Notes: generated from the sequence alone by a model not told the origin. A stretch of 64,000 bases of DNA from Tistrella bauzanensis (GCF_014636235.1 NZ_BMDZ01000011.1:35190-99189), one strand, 5' to 3'. Positions 45,334 through 54,884 are shown, counted from the stretch's first letter. Numbers and translations: made by a program.

Positions 45334-45531
45334 TCGCTGTCGCTCCCCTCCCCCATGCGCGCTGCGGCGCCCGCCCCCGGCCGGCTTCCCGGGCTATCGG
45401 CTTCCCGGCTTACCCCCCGGAGCCGTCGGCGACCAGACTAGCACCAGCGGCAAAGGCGCGCGATGGTCGTATGCGCCCCCGCCCGACACGCGTGAAACGC
45501 GACGCCACCGCTCCCTCCCCCCGCAACGCAA

Positions 45532-45562
45532 ACCGCCCCCCGAGCCTGGCTCGGAGGGCGGT
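45532..45562 (-). terminator. Terminator downstream of gltA
   Basis: On the minus strand ACCGCCCTCCGAGCC pairs with the following GGCTCGGGGGGCGGT (one G-T pair), then TTTGCGTT. It lies about 45 nt after the citrate synthase stop. The rest of 45334-45607 shows no gene. Confidence 0.75.
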
Positions 45563-45607
45563 CGCTTGTCTGCGGTCGCTGGTGCGGCCCCCGATGGGGT
45601 CCGTGGA

Positions 45608-46921
45608 TCAGCGCTGACCCAGTTCCACATAATCGCGGGCGGCGGCACCGATATACAACTGGCGCGGGCGGCCGATCTTCTGGGTGGGATCCTCGATCAT
45701 CTCGTTCCACTGGGCAACCCAGCCAACCGTGCGGGCCACGGCGAACAGCACCGTGAACAGGCTGGTGGGGATGCCCATGGCGCGCAGGATGATGCCCGAA
45801 TAGAAGTCGACATTCGGGTACAGCTTGCGCTGCACGAAGTAGTCGTCCTCAAGCGCGATCTTCTCAAGCTTCATGGCGATGTCGAGCAGTGGCTCGTCCT
45901 TGATGCCAAGCTCGCCCAGAACCTCGTGGCAGGTCTGGCGCATGATGGTCGCGCGCGGGTCGAAGTTCTTATAGACGCGATGACCGAAGCCCATCAGCCG
46001 GAACGGATCGTCCTTGTCCTTCGCCCGGGCGATGAATTCGGGGATCTTGTCGGCCGAGCCGATCTCCTCCAGCATCTTGATCACCGCCTCGTTGGCGCCG
46101 CCATGTGCGGGCCCCCACAGGCAGGCGATGCCGGCGGCGATGCAGGCGAAGGGATTGGCCCCCGACGAGCCGGCCAGACGGACGGTTGAGGTCGAGGCAT
46201 TCTGCTCATGATCGGCGTGCAGAATCAGGATCCGGTCCATCGCCCGCGCCAGAACCGGGTTGACCTCGTAAGGCTCGCACGGCACCGAGAACATCATGTG
46301 CAGGAAATTCTCGGCATAGCCCAGATCGTTGCGCGGATACACGAAAGGCTGGCCGACCGAATACTTATAGGCCATCGCGGCGATGGTCGGCACCTTGGCG
46401 ATCAGCCGGTGCGAGGCGATCACCCGATGCGCCGGATCGTTGATATCGGTGCTGTCGTGATAGAAGGCCGACATCGCGCCGACCACACCCACCATGACCG
46501 CCATCGGATGGGCATCGCGGCGGAAACCGGTGAAGAACTTGGTCAGCTGCTCATGCAGCATGGTGTGGCGGGTGATATTGCGCTCGAAGGTCGTGTATTC
46601 GTCCTTCGAGGGCAACTCGCCGTTCATCATCAGATAAGCGACTTCAAGGAAGTTGCTCTTGGTGGCAAGCTGGTCGATCGGGTAACCCCGATGGAGCAGC
46701 TCGCCCTTGTCGCCGTCGATGAAGGTGATCCGGCTCTCGCACGAGGCGGTGGCCATGAAGCCCGGATCATAGGTGAAATAGCCGGTCTTCCCGCCGAGCG
46801 AGCGGATATCGATCACCATATTCCCCGACGTACCGTTCAGGATCGGCAATTCGTGGCTCTGCCCGCTGATATCGTCCGTGATCGTGACGGTACCTGCACG
46901 GACGGCGGTGTTCTCGGTCAT
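45608..46921 (-). CDS. gltA: Citrate synthase (type II)
   Basis: A 437-residue TCA-cycle enzyme that condenses acetyl-CoA and oxaloacetate. The catalytic triad motifs are visible: [11 protein letters not shown] (His, ~273), [16 protein letters not shown] (His ~314 and Asp ~321). The N-terminal beta-rich extension ([15 protein letters not shown]) is typical of the hexameric, NADH-sensitive Gram-negative form. ATG 46921 has AAGGAG 8 nt upstream. It is transcribed alone; the AT-rich segment 47035-47146 upstream should hold its promoter, but I could not fix -35/-10 elements. Confidence 0.96.
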   Translation of the reverse strand: MTENTAVRAGTVTITDDISGQSHELPILNGTSGNMVIDIRSLGGKTGYFTYDPGFMATASCESRITFIDGDKGELLHRGYPIDQLATKSNFLEVAYLMMNGELPSKDEYTTFERNITRHTMLHEQLTKFFTGFRRDAHPMAVMVGVVGAMSAFYHDSTDINDPAHRVIASHRLIAKVPTIAAMAYKYSVGQPFVYPRNDLGYAENFLHMMFSVPCEPYEVNPVLARAMDRILILHADHEQNASTSTVRLAGSSGANPFACIAAGIACLWGPAHGGANEAVIKMLEEIGSADKIPEFIARAKDKDDPFRLMGFGHRVYKNFDPRATIMRQTCHEVLGELGIKDEPLLDIAMKLEKIALEDDYFVQRKLYPNVDFYSGIILRAMGIPTSLFTVLFAVARTVGWVAQWNEMIEDPTQKIGRPRQLYIGAAARDYVELGQR

Positions 46922-47146
46922 GCGGTAGGACTCCTTGAGCCGCTCCGCGCGACACCGCGCGGAGGCGTCGACTGGTATGTTGTCGGGCTGAATATAGCCG
47001 CCAGGCACGAAAGCACAATGGCAAGGGCATCAATGTTACGAGACAGGCGCCAATTTTAGCAGAAACGTCACCCGACCTGTGGGCGATTATGAAATGTCTT
47101 ATTGAACCACAGAGATTAAATCGCGCCACACGCCTGAATAGATCTT

Positions 47147-48049
47147 TTACTTGAATTCTTGCGCAAGAGTGTCAATCGGAAGCTGCCCGGGCAGGCTTTC
47201 CATCCGCGCATAGGTTCGGAGCGCACGCAGGATCAGGTCGACGCGCATCTGCATCCGGGGGCCATGGCCCGCCGCGATCAGCGGCTCCGCCACCGCATCG
47301 AAGGCCCGGTTCTGCATCTCGATCGCGATGCTGATCCGCGGGCCGGCAGCGGCGGTTGTGGCGCGCCCCGACCAGTGCCACAGATCCTGGCGCCAGCCCA
47401 GAACCGCCCCGGCTGCGGCCGGCAGGGGCGTGCCGATCGCCTCGGGTTCGGCGGCCAGCCGCCCGTCGGCGATCATGGTCTCAAGCCGATCGGGCAGGGC
47501 CCGTTCCACCGGCAGCGGCACCACCCGTATGCAGCCATTGTCCAGGGTGGCATCGACCAGCGGCACCCACAGGCTGAGCGTCATGTGAATGCCGCCCGGA
47601 AACACACTGTTGCCGATCAGGTCACGATGACCGGGCCAGCCGCGCGCGCCCGCCACCGGCGGCACGCACCACGCCCACAGATGCGGCAGCACGGCGAAGC
47701 GGTCGCCCAGCAGATGCCGGGCCAGCGGCGTCAATGCCGCCTGCAGCGCCCAGGCCTGATCAAAGACATGGATGAACACCGGCGGCCAGCCCAGCGCCGC
47801 CAGCCGGCTGATGCCGCGGCCAAGCCCGTCGATCAGATCCGGCGGCAGGCAGGGCGGCAGCGCGAACCAGCCCTGATCGTGCAGGCTGTCGGCGGCGCGG
47901 CCCAGCGCGTCATCGTCGACGGCCATGAAACCGGCACCGCCTGCGGTGCATCCCGCCTCGGTCACATTCAGCCAGGGCACCAGCCGCCGCCAGCCGCCGG
48001 CATCCAGCAGCCGCGGGTCCGGCGTGCTCGTCTCATCTGCGCCACTCAC
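47147..48049 (-). CDS. Phytanoyl-CoA dioxygenase family protein (Fe(II)/2-oxoglutarate)
   Basis: A 300-residue PhyH-type oxygenase. The metal ligands appear as WPGHRDLIGN (H-x-D, ~135) and the distal His in LWHWSGRATT (~223), followed by an Arg for 2-oxoglutarate (GPRISIAIE). Such enzymes hydroxylate acyl, amino-acid or secondary-metabolite substrates; this one is not assignable. The start overlaps the cytochrome c stop by 4 nt. Confidence 0.8.
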   Translation of the reverse strand: MSGADETSTPDPRLLDAGGWRRLVPWLNVTEAGCTAGGAGFMAVDDDALGRAADSLHDQGWFALPPCLPPDLIDGLGRGISRLAALGWPPVFIHVFDQAWALQAALTPLARHLLGDRFAVLPHLWAWCVPPVAGARGWPGHRDLIGNSVFPGGIHMTLSLWVPLVDATLDNGCIRVVPLPVERALPDRLETMIADGRLAAEPEAIGTPLPAAAGAVLGWRQDLWHWSGRATTAAAGPRISIAIEMQNRAFDAVAEPLIAAGHGPRMQMRVDLILRALRTYARMESLPGQLPIDTLAQEFK

Positions 48050-48705
48050 CGCGCCATCCCGGCCGACAACCGGTCATGAGCCTCGCGAACCGGCACCGGC
48101 CAGCGGCTTTTGATGAAGGACAGGATCGCCCAGATCTGGTCATCGCTCAGCCGATCGCGGAAGCCGGGCATGTCGGACTGATAGCCCGGCGGCGCGAACG
48201 GGCCGGGACCAAGGGCGGTCAGCGCGAACAGATGCTGGTCGGGGTGATGCCAGGTGTGGCCGGTCGCATCATGGGGTGGTGCCGCCATCCGCCCCGATGG
48301 CCGGGGCGTGCGCCAGTCCCAATCGGGCGCGCCACCGAGATCGGGGCCATGGCAGGCGGCGCAATATGTCGCATACAGCCGCCCGCCCTCGGCCACCTTG
48401 GCCGGGTCGGCCGGGTCGAGTTCCGACGGCATCTCGGCCAGTGCTGCATACAGCGCCGCCCGCGCGGCGGCATCCGGACTGGCCGGATCGGGGAAGCTGC
48501 GCACCACATGGCCGGCTGCAGCATGGCCGCCATCCAGCCCCAGAACCGCCCGCACCCTGTCCGGCGCCAGCACCAGGACGGCACCGACCGCGATCACCGC
48601 GGCACAGCCGGCAGCGCCCGCGACCAGCCGCCATCTGCGGCGCGATCGCGGCGGTCTCTCAGGTCCGGGCCGATCACCCGGCTTGTTCTGGGGGCGCGTG
48701 CTCAT
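48046..48705 (-). CDS. Membrane-anchored c-type cytochrome
   Basis: A 219-residue monoheme cytochrome c. It has a proline/arginine-rich N-terminus and an anchor helix (RLVAGAAGCAAVIAVGAVLV). The heme site YCAACHGPDLGG (CxxCH, ~117) is followed by the distal Met in SDMPGFRDRLSDDQIWAILS (~180). The fold resembles cytochrome c class I electron carriers. It would be matured by the Ccm system encoded in this window. It lies 70 nt downstream of the hypothetical gene and is coupled to the PhyH gene. Confidence 0.88.
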   Translation of the reverse strand: MSTRPQNKPGDRPGPERPPRSRRRWRLVAGAAGCAAVIAVGAVLVLAPDRVRAVLGLDGGHAAAGHVVRSFPDPASPDAAARAALYAALAEMPSELDPADPAKVAEGGRLYATYCAACHGPDLGGAPDWDWRTPRPSGRMAAPPHDATGHTWHHPDQHLFALTALGPGPFAPPGYQSDMPGFRDRLSDDQIWAILSFIKSRWPVPVREAHDRLSAGMAR

Positions 48706-48775
48706 GCCGCCGAAGATGGCGCAGCCATCCGGCACGGGCAAGCGGTGCTGTGACCGGACAATCGATCTGCGACCC

Positions 48776-49681
48776 TCAGTCGCGCAGGCTCCACACCAGA
48801 CGGTGAATGCCATCCGGGGCATCGGCGGATGATGGCGGGGCGAAGCCCACTTCGGCCAGCCGCAGCCCCAGAAAGTTCAGGGTCAGCGGCGGTGCCTCGC
48901 TGCCAAGGTCCGCCTGGGCGTATGACCAGAGACCGGCATGGCGCGGCCCGGAATAGTCGTCATCCAGCATCAGATCCAGGCAGGCGAAGCGGCCATCGGG
49001 GCCAAGCGCTTCTTCCGATGCCTCGATCGCCGCCGAGATCAGCGATTTGTGCTGGCGGCCCAGCCCACGCAGGACCAACACCCCGTCCAACCCTTGCGGC
49101 CAGTCCTGCCCCGGATCGGCCAATGCGGCGGCGAAGGCCGGGTCGTTCTCGTCGATCCGCACCACCTCGACCGCGCCCGATCGCGCGAAGCCCTCGGCGA
49201 AGCCGGCGTCACCACCCAGAACCAGCCAGCGACCGCGCGGCCGCAACAGCGCCCCGGCCCAGCCGCCGATCGCCGGGTCCAGCACCGGCCAGCTGATGGC
49301 GGCCGGTGCCGCAGGCACGCCCGCCGCCAGCAGGGCCGCCGCCGCAGCGGCGGCATCCCGCGCCTGCGGATTCAGAATCACCTGCCCATCATCTTCCAGA
49401 TAGAGCAACCCTTGCGCGCCCAGCGCCGCAAGCTGTGCCAGCAGCCGGTCGACCGACAGGCCCACCGCCGTCGCCAGCTCGGTCGGGTCGGCGCGCCCGG
49501 CGGCCAACCGCGCGAACGTGCCGCCATTGATCGCCTCGGCCAGCGACCGGCTGGCCGCCCAGCCAAGGGCGGCGTCCAGCCCCAGCGCAGCGGGGCTGGG
49601 CCCCGCCTTGGCCCTGCCGTCTTCTCCCGCAACCGCGCGCACCGCGTCGGCACCCGTTCCGGCCAGCGTCATGGCTTCCAT
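48776..49681 (-). CDS. Hypothetical protein with methyltransferase-like architecture
   Basis: A 301-residue protein. Residues ~30-100 resemble the winged-helix dimerisation domain of O-methyltransferases (RLAAGRADPTELATAVGLSV, then DRLLAQLAALGAQGLL). The second half has a Rossmann-like start, GRWLVLGGDAGFAEGF, where the SAM-binding GxGxG is replaced by GGDAG. It may be a degenerate methyltransferase. The start is uncertain: ATG 49681 has AGGA 6 nt upstream, while further ATGs extend to 49735. It is first in the unit with cytochrome c and PhyH genes. Confidence 0.6.
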   Translation of the reverse strand: MEAMTLAGTGADAVRAVAGEDGRAKAGPSPAALGLDAALGWAASRSLAEAINGGTFARLAAGRADPTELATAVGLSVDRLLAQLAALGAQGLLYLEDDGQVILNPQARDAAAAAAALLAAGVPAAPAAISWPVLDPAIGGWAGALLRPRGRWLVLGGDAGFAEGFARSGAVEVVRIDENDPAFAAALADPGQDWPQGLDGVLVLRGLGRQHKSLISAAIEASEEALGPDGRFACLDLMLDDDYSGPRHAGLWSYAQADLGSEAPPLTLNFLGLRLAEVGFAPPSSADAPDGIHRLVWSLRD

Positions 49682-49887
49682 CCCCGATCCTGTGACCCCG
49701 ATCCAGAAGGTAGACATGGACATGATGAAACACAACCTATGATAAATTAACCCTGACCGAATTCTCCTGATGCCGTACCACCTCCGCCTCCCTCAGGCCG
49801 GCCATGACCTCAAGGGTAATCGACCGGCGGCGCCGGCCGCGCTTTCCTGAACGCCACCCCGCCCCGCAACAGGAAGGCCGTGCCATC

Positions 49888-50340
49888 ATGTCCCCCGGGA
49901 TTTCAGAAGCCGACCGCGATACCGATACCGTCGATCCGCGGATCGCCGCCATCATCCATGACGTGCTCATCGCCGGCCCCGTGGCCCGGCATCTGGCGAT
50001 CCGGGTCGAAAGACTGGCGCGCGACGACGTGCGCCTGCGCCTGCCCTTCGATCCGGCCAATGTCACCACCGGCCGGATCGTCCATGGCGGCGTCATCGCC
50101 ACCCTGGCCGATATCGCCGGGGCCGCCGCTTCCGCCTCGGGGGCAGATCCCGACGGCCTGCGCGGCGGCGCCACTCAAACCCTGGTCATGCATTATCTGC
50201 GTCCGGCCGAGGGCGTCGATCTGGTGACCGAGACCACCGTGCTGTCACGCGGCTGCGGTGGCACGGTCACCGCGGTATCGGTCCGCGATACTGAAGGCCA
50301 TCTGGTGGCGCAGGCCAGCGTCACCAGCCGGATCTGGTAG
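49888..50340 (+). CDS. PaaI-type hotdog thioesterase
   Basis: A 150-residue hotdog-fold protein. The PaaI/YdiI signature is GRIVHGGVIATLADIAGAAA (~61), where His-Gly-Gly and the following Asp shape the active site. Conserved strands TLVMHYLRPAEGVDLVTET and TVTAVSVRDTEGHLVAQASV follow. It hydrolyses acyl- or aromatic-CoA thioesters. ATG 49888 has AGGAAGG upstream. It lies 112 nt before the HIT gene. Confidence 0.88.
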   Translation: MSPGISEADRDTDTVDPRIAAIIHDVLIAGPVARHLAIRVERLARDDVRLRLPFDPANVTTGRIVHGGVIATLADIAGAAASASGADPDGLRGGATQTLVMHYLRPAEGVDLVTETTVLSRGCGGTVTAVSVRDTEGHLVAQASVTSRIW

Positions 50341-50452
50341 CGGCCTCCATCCGGGCAGGCGCCATCGCCACCGCGTCGGGTTATACTGCGGGCGGCGTAT
50401 CAGCCACGCCGCTGCCCCACCCTTCCCTCCCGCAAGCCTGGATTCGTGAACG

Positions 50453-50893
50453 ATGACCGACACGCCCTGCCTGTTCTGCGCCATTGCCGGCGGCCACCTG
50501 CCCGCCCATGTCATCCATCAGGACGACACAGTGATGGCATTTCTCGACATCCAGCCGATCCGGCCGGGCCATACCCTGATCATTCCGCGCCGGCATCATG
50601 CCTGGTTCGAGGATCTGCCCGCCGACACGGCGGCGCGGATCATGGCGCTGGGTCAGGATCTGGCGCGCCAGATGAAGCGGATCTATGGCGTGGAGCGGGT
50701 GAGCTTCGCCTTCACCGGCATCGACGTCGCCCATGCCCATGCTCATATCGTGCCGATGCACGAGCTGACCGACGTGATCTCGCGCCGCCAGATCGTCGAG
50801 ACCGACCTCACCTTCAGGCCAATGCCACGCGCCGAGCCCGAGGCGCTGGCCGCGACCGCCGACGCCTTGCGGGCGGCGCTCGCCGGCCGGTGA
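50453..50893 (+). CDS. HIT-family nucleotide-binding protein
   Basis: A 146-residue histidine-triad protein. It starts with CLFCAIAGGHLPAHVIHQDD, has PIRPGHTLIIPRRHHAWFED and the catalytic triad VAHAHAHIVPM (HxHxH, ~100). It is a phosphoramidate or nucleotide hydrolase acting on aminoacyl-AMP-like compounds. The two N-terminal Cys suggest a metal site as in HinT/Hit1 relatives. It overlaps or abuts the cyclase gene. Confidence 0.92.
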   Translation: MTDTPCLFCAIAGGHLPAHVIHQDDTVMAFLDIQPIRPGHTLIIPRRHHAWFEDLPADTAARIMALGQDLARQMKRIYGVERVSFAFTGIDVAHAHAHIVPMHELTDVISRRQIVETDLTFRPMPRAEPEALAATADALRAALAGR

Positions 50894-50901
50894 GCGCGCG
50901 G

Positions 50902-52215
50902 ATGCCGCGCCATCGAAACGACGCCACACCCACTGATATCGACGCGGCCGAACGCGAAGCCGAACGGCTGGGCGGCTGGATGCGCATCGCCATGGCGGTG
51001 ATCCTGCTGGCCTCGCTGGTGGTACCGCTGCTGATCATCCGGCCCGACATGACCATGACCGGCGCCGTCGACCGCCGGCTGATGGTCGCCCTGGTCACAC
51101 TCGGGGCCTTCGGTCTGCTGGGCATCGTCGTGGTGCTGCTCACCATCCGCCGGCGCCACCGGCGCTGGATGGCCTGGGTGTTTCCGCTGACCGACGCGGT
51201 GCTGCTGGGCGGATCGGTCCTGGCGGGGCTGGTCCTGACCGGACTGCCCGGCCGCTATGCGCTGATGCTGACCGCGGCAGCACTGGCCCCGGTGCTGCTT
51301 GCGATCGCCGCCATCCGCTTGCGCCCGATGGCCATCCTGATGGTCACCGGCCTGCTGGTGATGGCGCTGGGCCTGCCGATGCTGTCCAATCACGACATCC
51401 CGGCCGATCCGGCGGCGCTTGCCGCCGCGATCAACGGCATGCACGCCACCCCGCCCAATATCGGCCGCCTGCTGATGCTGGTGCTGGCGGGGGTGGCGCT
51501 GGCCATCGCCGCCGCCCGCAACCGGCGCATGGTGGCGCGCGCGGTGGCCGAAGCCGCCCGCGCCGGCCGGCTTGGCCGGTTCCTGCCGGCCGAGATCGCG
51601 GCCATGATGGCCGATCCCGCCACCAGCCCCGATGCGCTGGGTGGACGGCGGGATCTGGCGATCGTCTTCGTCGATCTGCGCGGATCGACCGCCATGGCCG
51701 AACGGCTGGACCCGCAGGCCACCGGCCGGCTGCTCGGCGATTATCGCCGCTGGGTCGGACAGGTGGTCGGCGTCCATGGCGGCATGATCGCCGGCTTCGT
51801 GGGCGATGGCGTGCTGGCGCTGTTCGGTGCCACCGGTGACGCCGATCCCGCCGCCGCCGCACGTGCCGCTCTGCATGCCGCCCGCGCGATCGCGGCCGAT
51901 GTCGAGGCCTGGGCCGGCACGGCGCTGGCCGCCGAGGGCATCCCCCCGCACCGCCCCGCCGTGGCGGTGGCGGTTCATGCCGGTACGGTCTATTGCGGCC
52001 CGGTGGGCGATGATGCCCGGCTGGATTATACCGTGATCGGCGATCCGGTGAATGTGGCAGCCCGGATCGAGAGTGTCGCCAAACAGGCGGATCTGGCGGT
52101 GGTCGCCACCGATACGGTGCTGGATCTGGCCGGCCATCCACCCGGCTGGCGCTCGATCGGCCTGTGCGCGCTGCGCGGCCGCAGCGCCGGCATGGTCTGC
52201 CACACCGCCGATTGA
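50902..52215 (+). CDS. Membrane class III adenylate/guanylate cyclase
   Basis: A 437-residue protein with six predicted membrane helices (~27-210; for example RIAMAVILLASLVVPLLII) and a C-terminal class III cyclase domain. Metal-binding Asp residues are in VFVDLRGSTAMAERL (~255) and FVGDGVLALFG (~300). The purine/transition-state region is YTVIGDPVNVAARIESVAK (~375). It makes cAMP (or cGMP) in the cytosol in response to a membrane signal. A GTG at 50890, overlapping the HIT stop by 4 nt, is an alternative in-frame start. Confidence 0.9.
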   Translation: MPRHRNDATPTDIDAAEREAERLGGWMRIAMAVILLASLVVPLLIIRPDMTMTGAVDRRLMVALVTLGAFGLLGIVVVLLTIRRRHRRWMAWVFPLTDAVLLGGSVLAGLVLTGLPGRYALMLTAAALAPVLLAIAAIRLRPMAILMVTGLLVMALGLPMLSNHDIPADPAALAAAINGMHATPPNIGRLLMLVLAGVALAIAAARNRRMVARAVAEAARAGRLGRFLPAEIAAMMADPATSPDALGGRRDLAIVFVDLRGSTAMAERLDPQATGRLLGDYRRWVGQVVGVHGGMIAGFVGDGVLALFGATGDADPAAAARAALHAARAIAADVEAWAGTALAAEGIPPHRPAVAVAVHAGTVYCGPVGDDARLDYTVIGDPVNVAARIESVAKQADLAVVATDTVLDLAGHPPGWRSIGLCALRGRSAGMVCHTAD

Positions 52216-52226
52216 CGGCTCAGCGG

Positions 52227-53117
52227 TCAGCGACCGCCGAAGCCGCCCCGCCCTCCGTTATCGCGGCCTCCATCATCGCGCCCGGCAGGGCCGCGATGCA
52301 GGCCGCGATGACGGCGGCTCCGCAGGCGGTCGTCGGCCTCGTCATCGGCGGGGCTGGCCTCGGCCGCCGCCAGGGCCTCGGCGCGCTGGCGGCGGGCGAA
52401 GGCGTCTTCCGCCGCGCCATCCATGCCCACCGCCTGCAATCCGGCGCGCATATGCGGCGGCACCGGCGCTGTCGCCGTCACCGGCGGCGCATCCGGGTGC
52501 AGCGGCAGGGTGATGGCGCGGGCATGCAGCAGCATCGATCCCAGCCGGCCGCGCATCTCATCGGCAAAGGCATCGCCCACGCCATGGGCATAAACCGGGT
52601 CGCCGACCAGCGGGCAGCCCAGATGTGCCATATGCACGCGGATCTGATGAGTGCGGCCGGTGCGGGGCCGGCATTCGATCCAGGCCCGGCCATCCGCCTG
52701 CCCCAGCACCCGCCAGTCGGTCACCGCCGCCTGGCCCGCCGGGTCGACGACCATCTTCCAGCCCCGGCCGGGGGTATGCTTTGCAAGGGGGGCATCGACC
52801 CGGCCTTCCGGCGCATCGGGGATGCCGTCGGTCACCGCCCAATAGACCTTCTCCACCCGGCCACCGGCGAACATCCGGCCCAGCCGGGCCAGTCCGCGCC
52901 GGTTGCGGCCCAGCACCAGGCAGCCGCTGGTGTCGCGGTCCAGCCGGTGGGCCAGCGATGGCTGTTCCTTGTATCCGAAGCGCAGCGCATCCAGATACAA
53001 CTCCAGATTGGGTCCGCCGCGCGGACCGGCATGGACCGGCAGCCCGGCGGGCTTGTCGATGATCACCACAAGCTGGTCGCGATACAGCACGCGGGCACGA
53101 AGATCGGTCGGGGTCAT
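52227..53117 (-). CDS. RluA-family RNA pseudouridine synthase with Arg/Gly-rich tail
   Basis: A 296-residue enzyme that converts uridine to pseudouridine in rRNA or tRNA. The catalytic Asp is in LAHRLDRDTSGCLVLGRNRR (~64), and RPRTGRTHQIRVHMAHLGCP (~155) is intact. There is no S4 domain. The last ~40 residues (RSRRHRGLHRGPAGRDDGGR) are basic and glycine-rich and probably disordered, perhaps for RNA contact. ATG 53117 has GGAG 8 nt upstream. Confidence 0.9.
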   Translation of the reverse strand: MTPTDLRARVLYRDQLVVIIDKPAGLPVHAGPRGGPNLELYLDALRFGYKEQPSLAHRLDRDTSGCLVLGRNRRGLARLGRMFAGGRVEKVYWAVTDGIPDAPEGRVDAPLAKHTPGRGWKMVVDPAGQAAVTDWRVLGQADGRAWIECRPRTGRTHQIRVHMAHLGCPLVGDPVYAHGVGDAFADEMRGRLGSMLLHARAITLPLHPDAPPVTATAPVPPHMRAGLQAVGMDGAAEDAFARRQRAEALAAAEASPADDEADDRLRSRRHRGLHRGPAGRDDGGRDNGGRGGFGGR

Positions 53118-53270
53118 GGCGCGCGTGCTCCGGAAGCTTGGCGGCGGGTCGACCACACTGGTACACCTATCACCAGCCGGGCGGAAGCCCGGAACGGCGC
53201 GGGAATCGGGGCGCACGCCCCGGAACGCGCACCGCGACATCCCGAGACGATCCAAGGAGACCCCGACATC

Positions 53271-53636
53271 ATGACCGACAGCAACCCCGATATCCGCCGC
53301 GTCAATCCCGGCCCGCGGATGAGCGACGGCGTGGTCTATAACGGCATGGTCTGGCTGGCCGGCAAGGTCGGCACCCCCGGCCGCAGCGTCGCCGAGCAGA
53401 CCGCCGATGCGCTGGCCGAAGTCGATGCCGCATTGGAACGGGCCGGCAGCGACCGCAGCCGCATCCTTCAGGCAATCATCTGGCTGGCCGACATCAATGA
53501 TTTCGCCGAGATGAACGCGGTCTGGGACAAGTGGGTCGTGCCCGGCCACAGCCCCGCCCGCGCCACTGGCGAGGCGAAGCTCGCCGCCCCGGAATACCGG
53601 GTCGAGGTGATCGTGACCGCGGCGGTGAAGCCGTAA
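53271..53636 (+). CDS. RidA family protein
   Basis: A 121-residue YjgF/YER057c/UK114-fold protein. It has VVYNGMVWLAGKVG, QTADALAEVDAALERAGSDR and the terminal EYRVEVIVTAAV, whose Arg is the conserved deaminase residue. RidA hydrolyses reactive enamine/imine intermediates from PLP enzymes; subgroups Rid2-7 vary. This one has the IWLADINDFAEMNAVWDKWV block seen in Rid family members. ATG 53271 follows AAGGAGA. Confidence 0.9.
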   Translation: MTDSNPDIRRVNPGPRMSDGVVYNGMVWLAGKVGTPGRSVAEQTADALAEVDAALERAGSDRSRILQAIIWLADINDFAEMNAVWDKWVVPGHSPARATGEAKLAAPEYRVEVIVTAAVKP

Positions 53637-53653
53637 GGCACCGGCCTGTCACA

Positions 53654-53687
53654 TCCGGCTGATCGGGGCATCGCCCGATCAGCCGGA
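53654..53687. terminator. Shared terminator of convergent ridA-like and Rieske genes
   Basis: TCCGGCTGATCGGG (53654-53667) pairs perfectly with CCCGATCAGCCGGA (53674-53687), giving a 14-bp stem with a 6-nt loop. The Rieske stop codon (53679-53681) lies inside the stem, so coding end and terminator are merged. Confidence 0.75.
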
Positions 53688-54884
53688 CGCCATCGCCGCC
53701 AGTTCGGCCTCAAGCTGATCGTGGAACCGCGCGGCGGCGAATTCGAAGCCGCCGAAGATCAGCGTGTCATTGGCGCCGGTGGTCAGCGTCGACTGGGTCG
53801 ATTCCGCCAGCACGTAATCCTCGCCCAGTGCCGCGCGGTAGATGTCGATGTTGCGCTGCCAGTGATGCAGCGCCTTCGGTGTCGCCGGCACCTCGGGCAC
53901 CAGCGCCACGTCGTGCAGCACAGAGGCGCCGACACCCGCCGGCTCCACCCGCGTCACCTGGGCATGATCGGGCTGCACCAGGATCAGCGTGTTCGGAAAC
54001 ACGAAATAGAAGATGTTGCCGAAGCCGCGGGTGGTGAAGTCTTCGGGCCTCGGCGGGGCCGTCGGGTCCAGCGCCGCTTTGACCAGATACAGCCGGCGGT
54101 TCAGCCCGAACTCGTCGATCACCTGCAGATTGTCGGCGAACATCGGCGCGATGGTCGCCTTGTGGGCGATCTTGAAGTGATAGGCCTCGAACGACCCGTC
54201 GAGCACCAGCTTCCAGTCGCAGGTAAGCGGCAATTCACGTGGCGCATATGGCACGTGCGAAGCGAAACCCAGCGCCTCCAGATCGTCACCGACGGTGCCG
54301 AGATGCGCGCGGATATCGACCCCCGCATGATCGGCATCGGTTGCCACCCAGATCAGTCCGCCGCATTCCGCCACCGCCAACCGCCGCAAGCCGCGCGTCG
54401 CTTTGTCCAGGTCCGGGAAGCCGAAGGCTTTGGGCACCGATTTCAAGGCCCCGTCGGCGCCATAGGTCCAGGCATGATAGGGGCAGGTGAAGCTGCGCCG
54501 GCCCGATCCGCAGCCGGCCTCCGTCACCCGCACGCCGCGATGGCGACAGGCGTTGAGCAGCGCGTTCACCCGGCCGTCGGCATCGCGCACCAGCAGCACC
54601 GGCACGCCCGAGATGTCACGGGCCAACCAGTCGCCCGGTGCCGGGATTTCGGCGGATGCCGCCGCCATCTGCGGGTAACGGCGGATCAGCCGCTGTTCGG
54701 CCGCCAGCCGCGCCGGGTCGATATAGCGGCGGACCGGGCTGTGATACATCGCATCCGGCATTTCCGGCCGGCCGCGCGCCAGGCTGGCGCAGGCCCGGTC
54801 CAGCAGTGCCAGCCGGTCGGGGATGTCGGCTGCGGCCGGCATCGGCTCAGGGGGCGTCGGCTCAGCGGGCATCGGGGTCGGCAT
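53679..54884 (-). CDS. Rieske [2Fe-2S] aromatic-ring-hydroxylating oxygenase
   Basis: A 401-residue oxygenase alpha subunit. The Rieske cluster motif is CRHRGVRVTEAG (C-x-H) and TCPYHAWTYGADG (C-x2-H), ~115-140. The mononuclear iron site begins FEAYHFKIAHKAT (H-x4-H, ~220). It inserts oxygen into an aromatic or quaternary-ammonium substrate; the reductase partner is not in the window. ATG 54884 was chosen because GGAGGA lies 7 nt upstream. It overlaps the TetR gene end by 23 nt, so the regulator and oxygenase are coupled. Confidence 0.9.
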   Translation of the reverse strand: MPTPMPAEPTPPEPMPAAADIPDRLALLDRACASLARGRPEMPDAMYHSPVRRYIDPARLAAEQRLIRRYPQMAAASAEIPAPGDWLARDISGVPVLLVRDADGRVNALLNACRHRGVRVTEAGCGSGRRSFTCPYHAWTYGADGALKSVPKAFGFPDLDKATRGLRRLAVAECGGLIWVATDADHAGVDIRAHLGTVGDDLEALGFASHVPYAPRELPLTCDWKLVLDGSFEAYHFKIAHKATIAPMFADNLQVIDEFGLNRRLYLVKAALDPTAPPRPEDFTTRGFGNIFYFVFPNTLILVQPDHAQVTRVEPAGVGASVLHDVALVPEVPATPKALHHWQRNIDIYRAALGEDYVLAESTQSTLTTGANDTLIFGGFEFAAARFHDQLEAELAAMASG

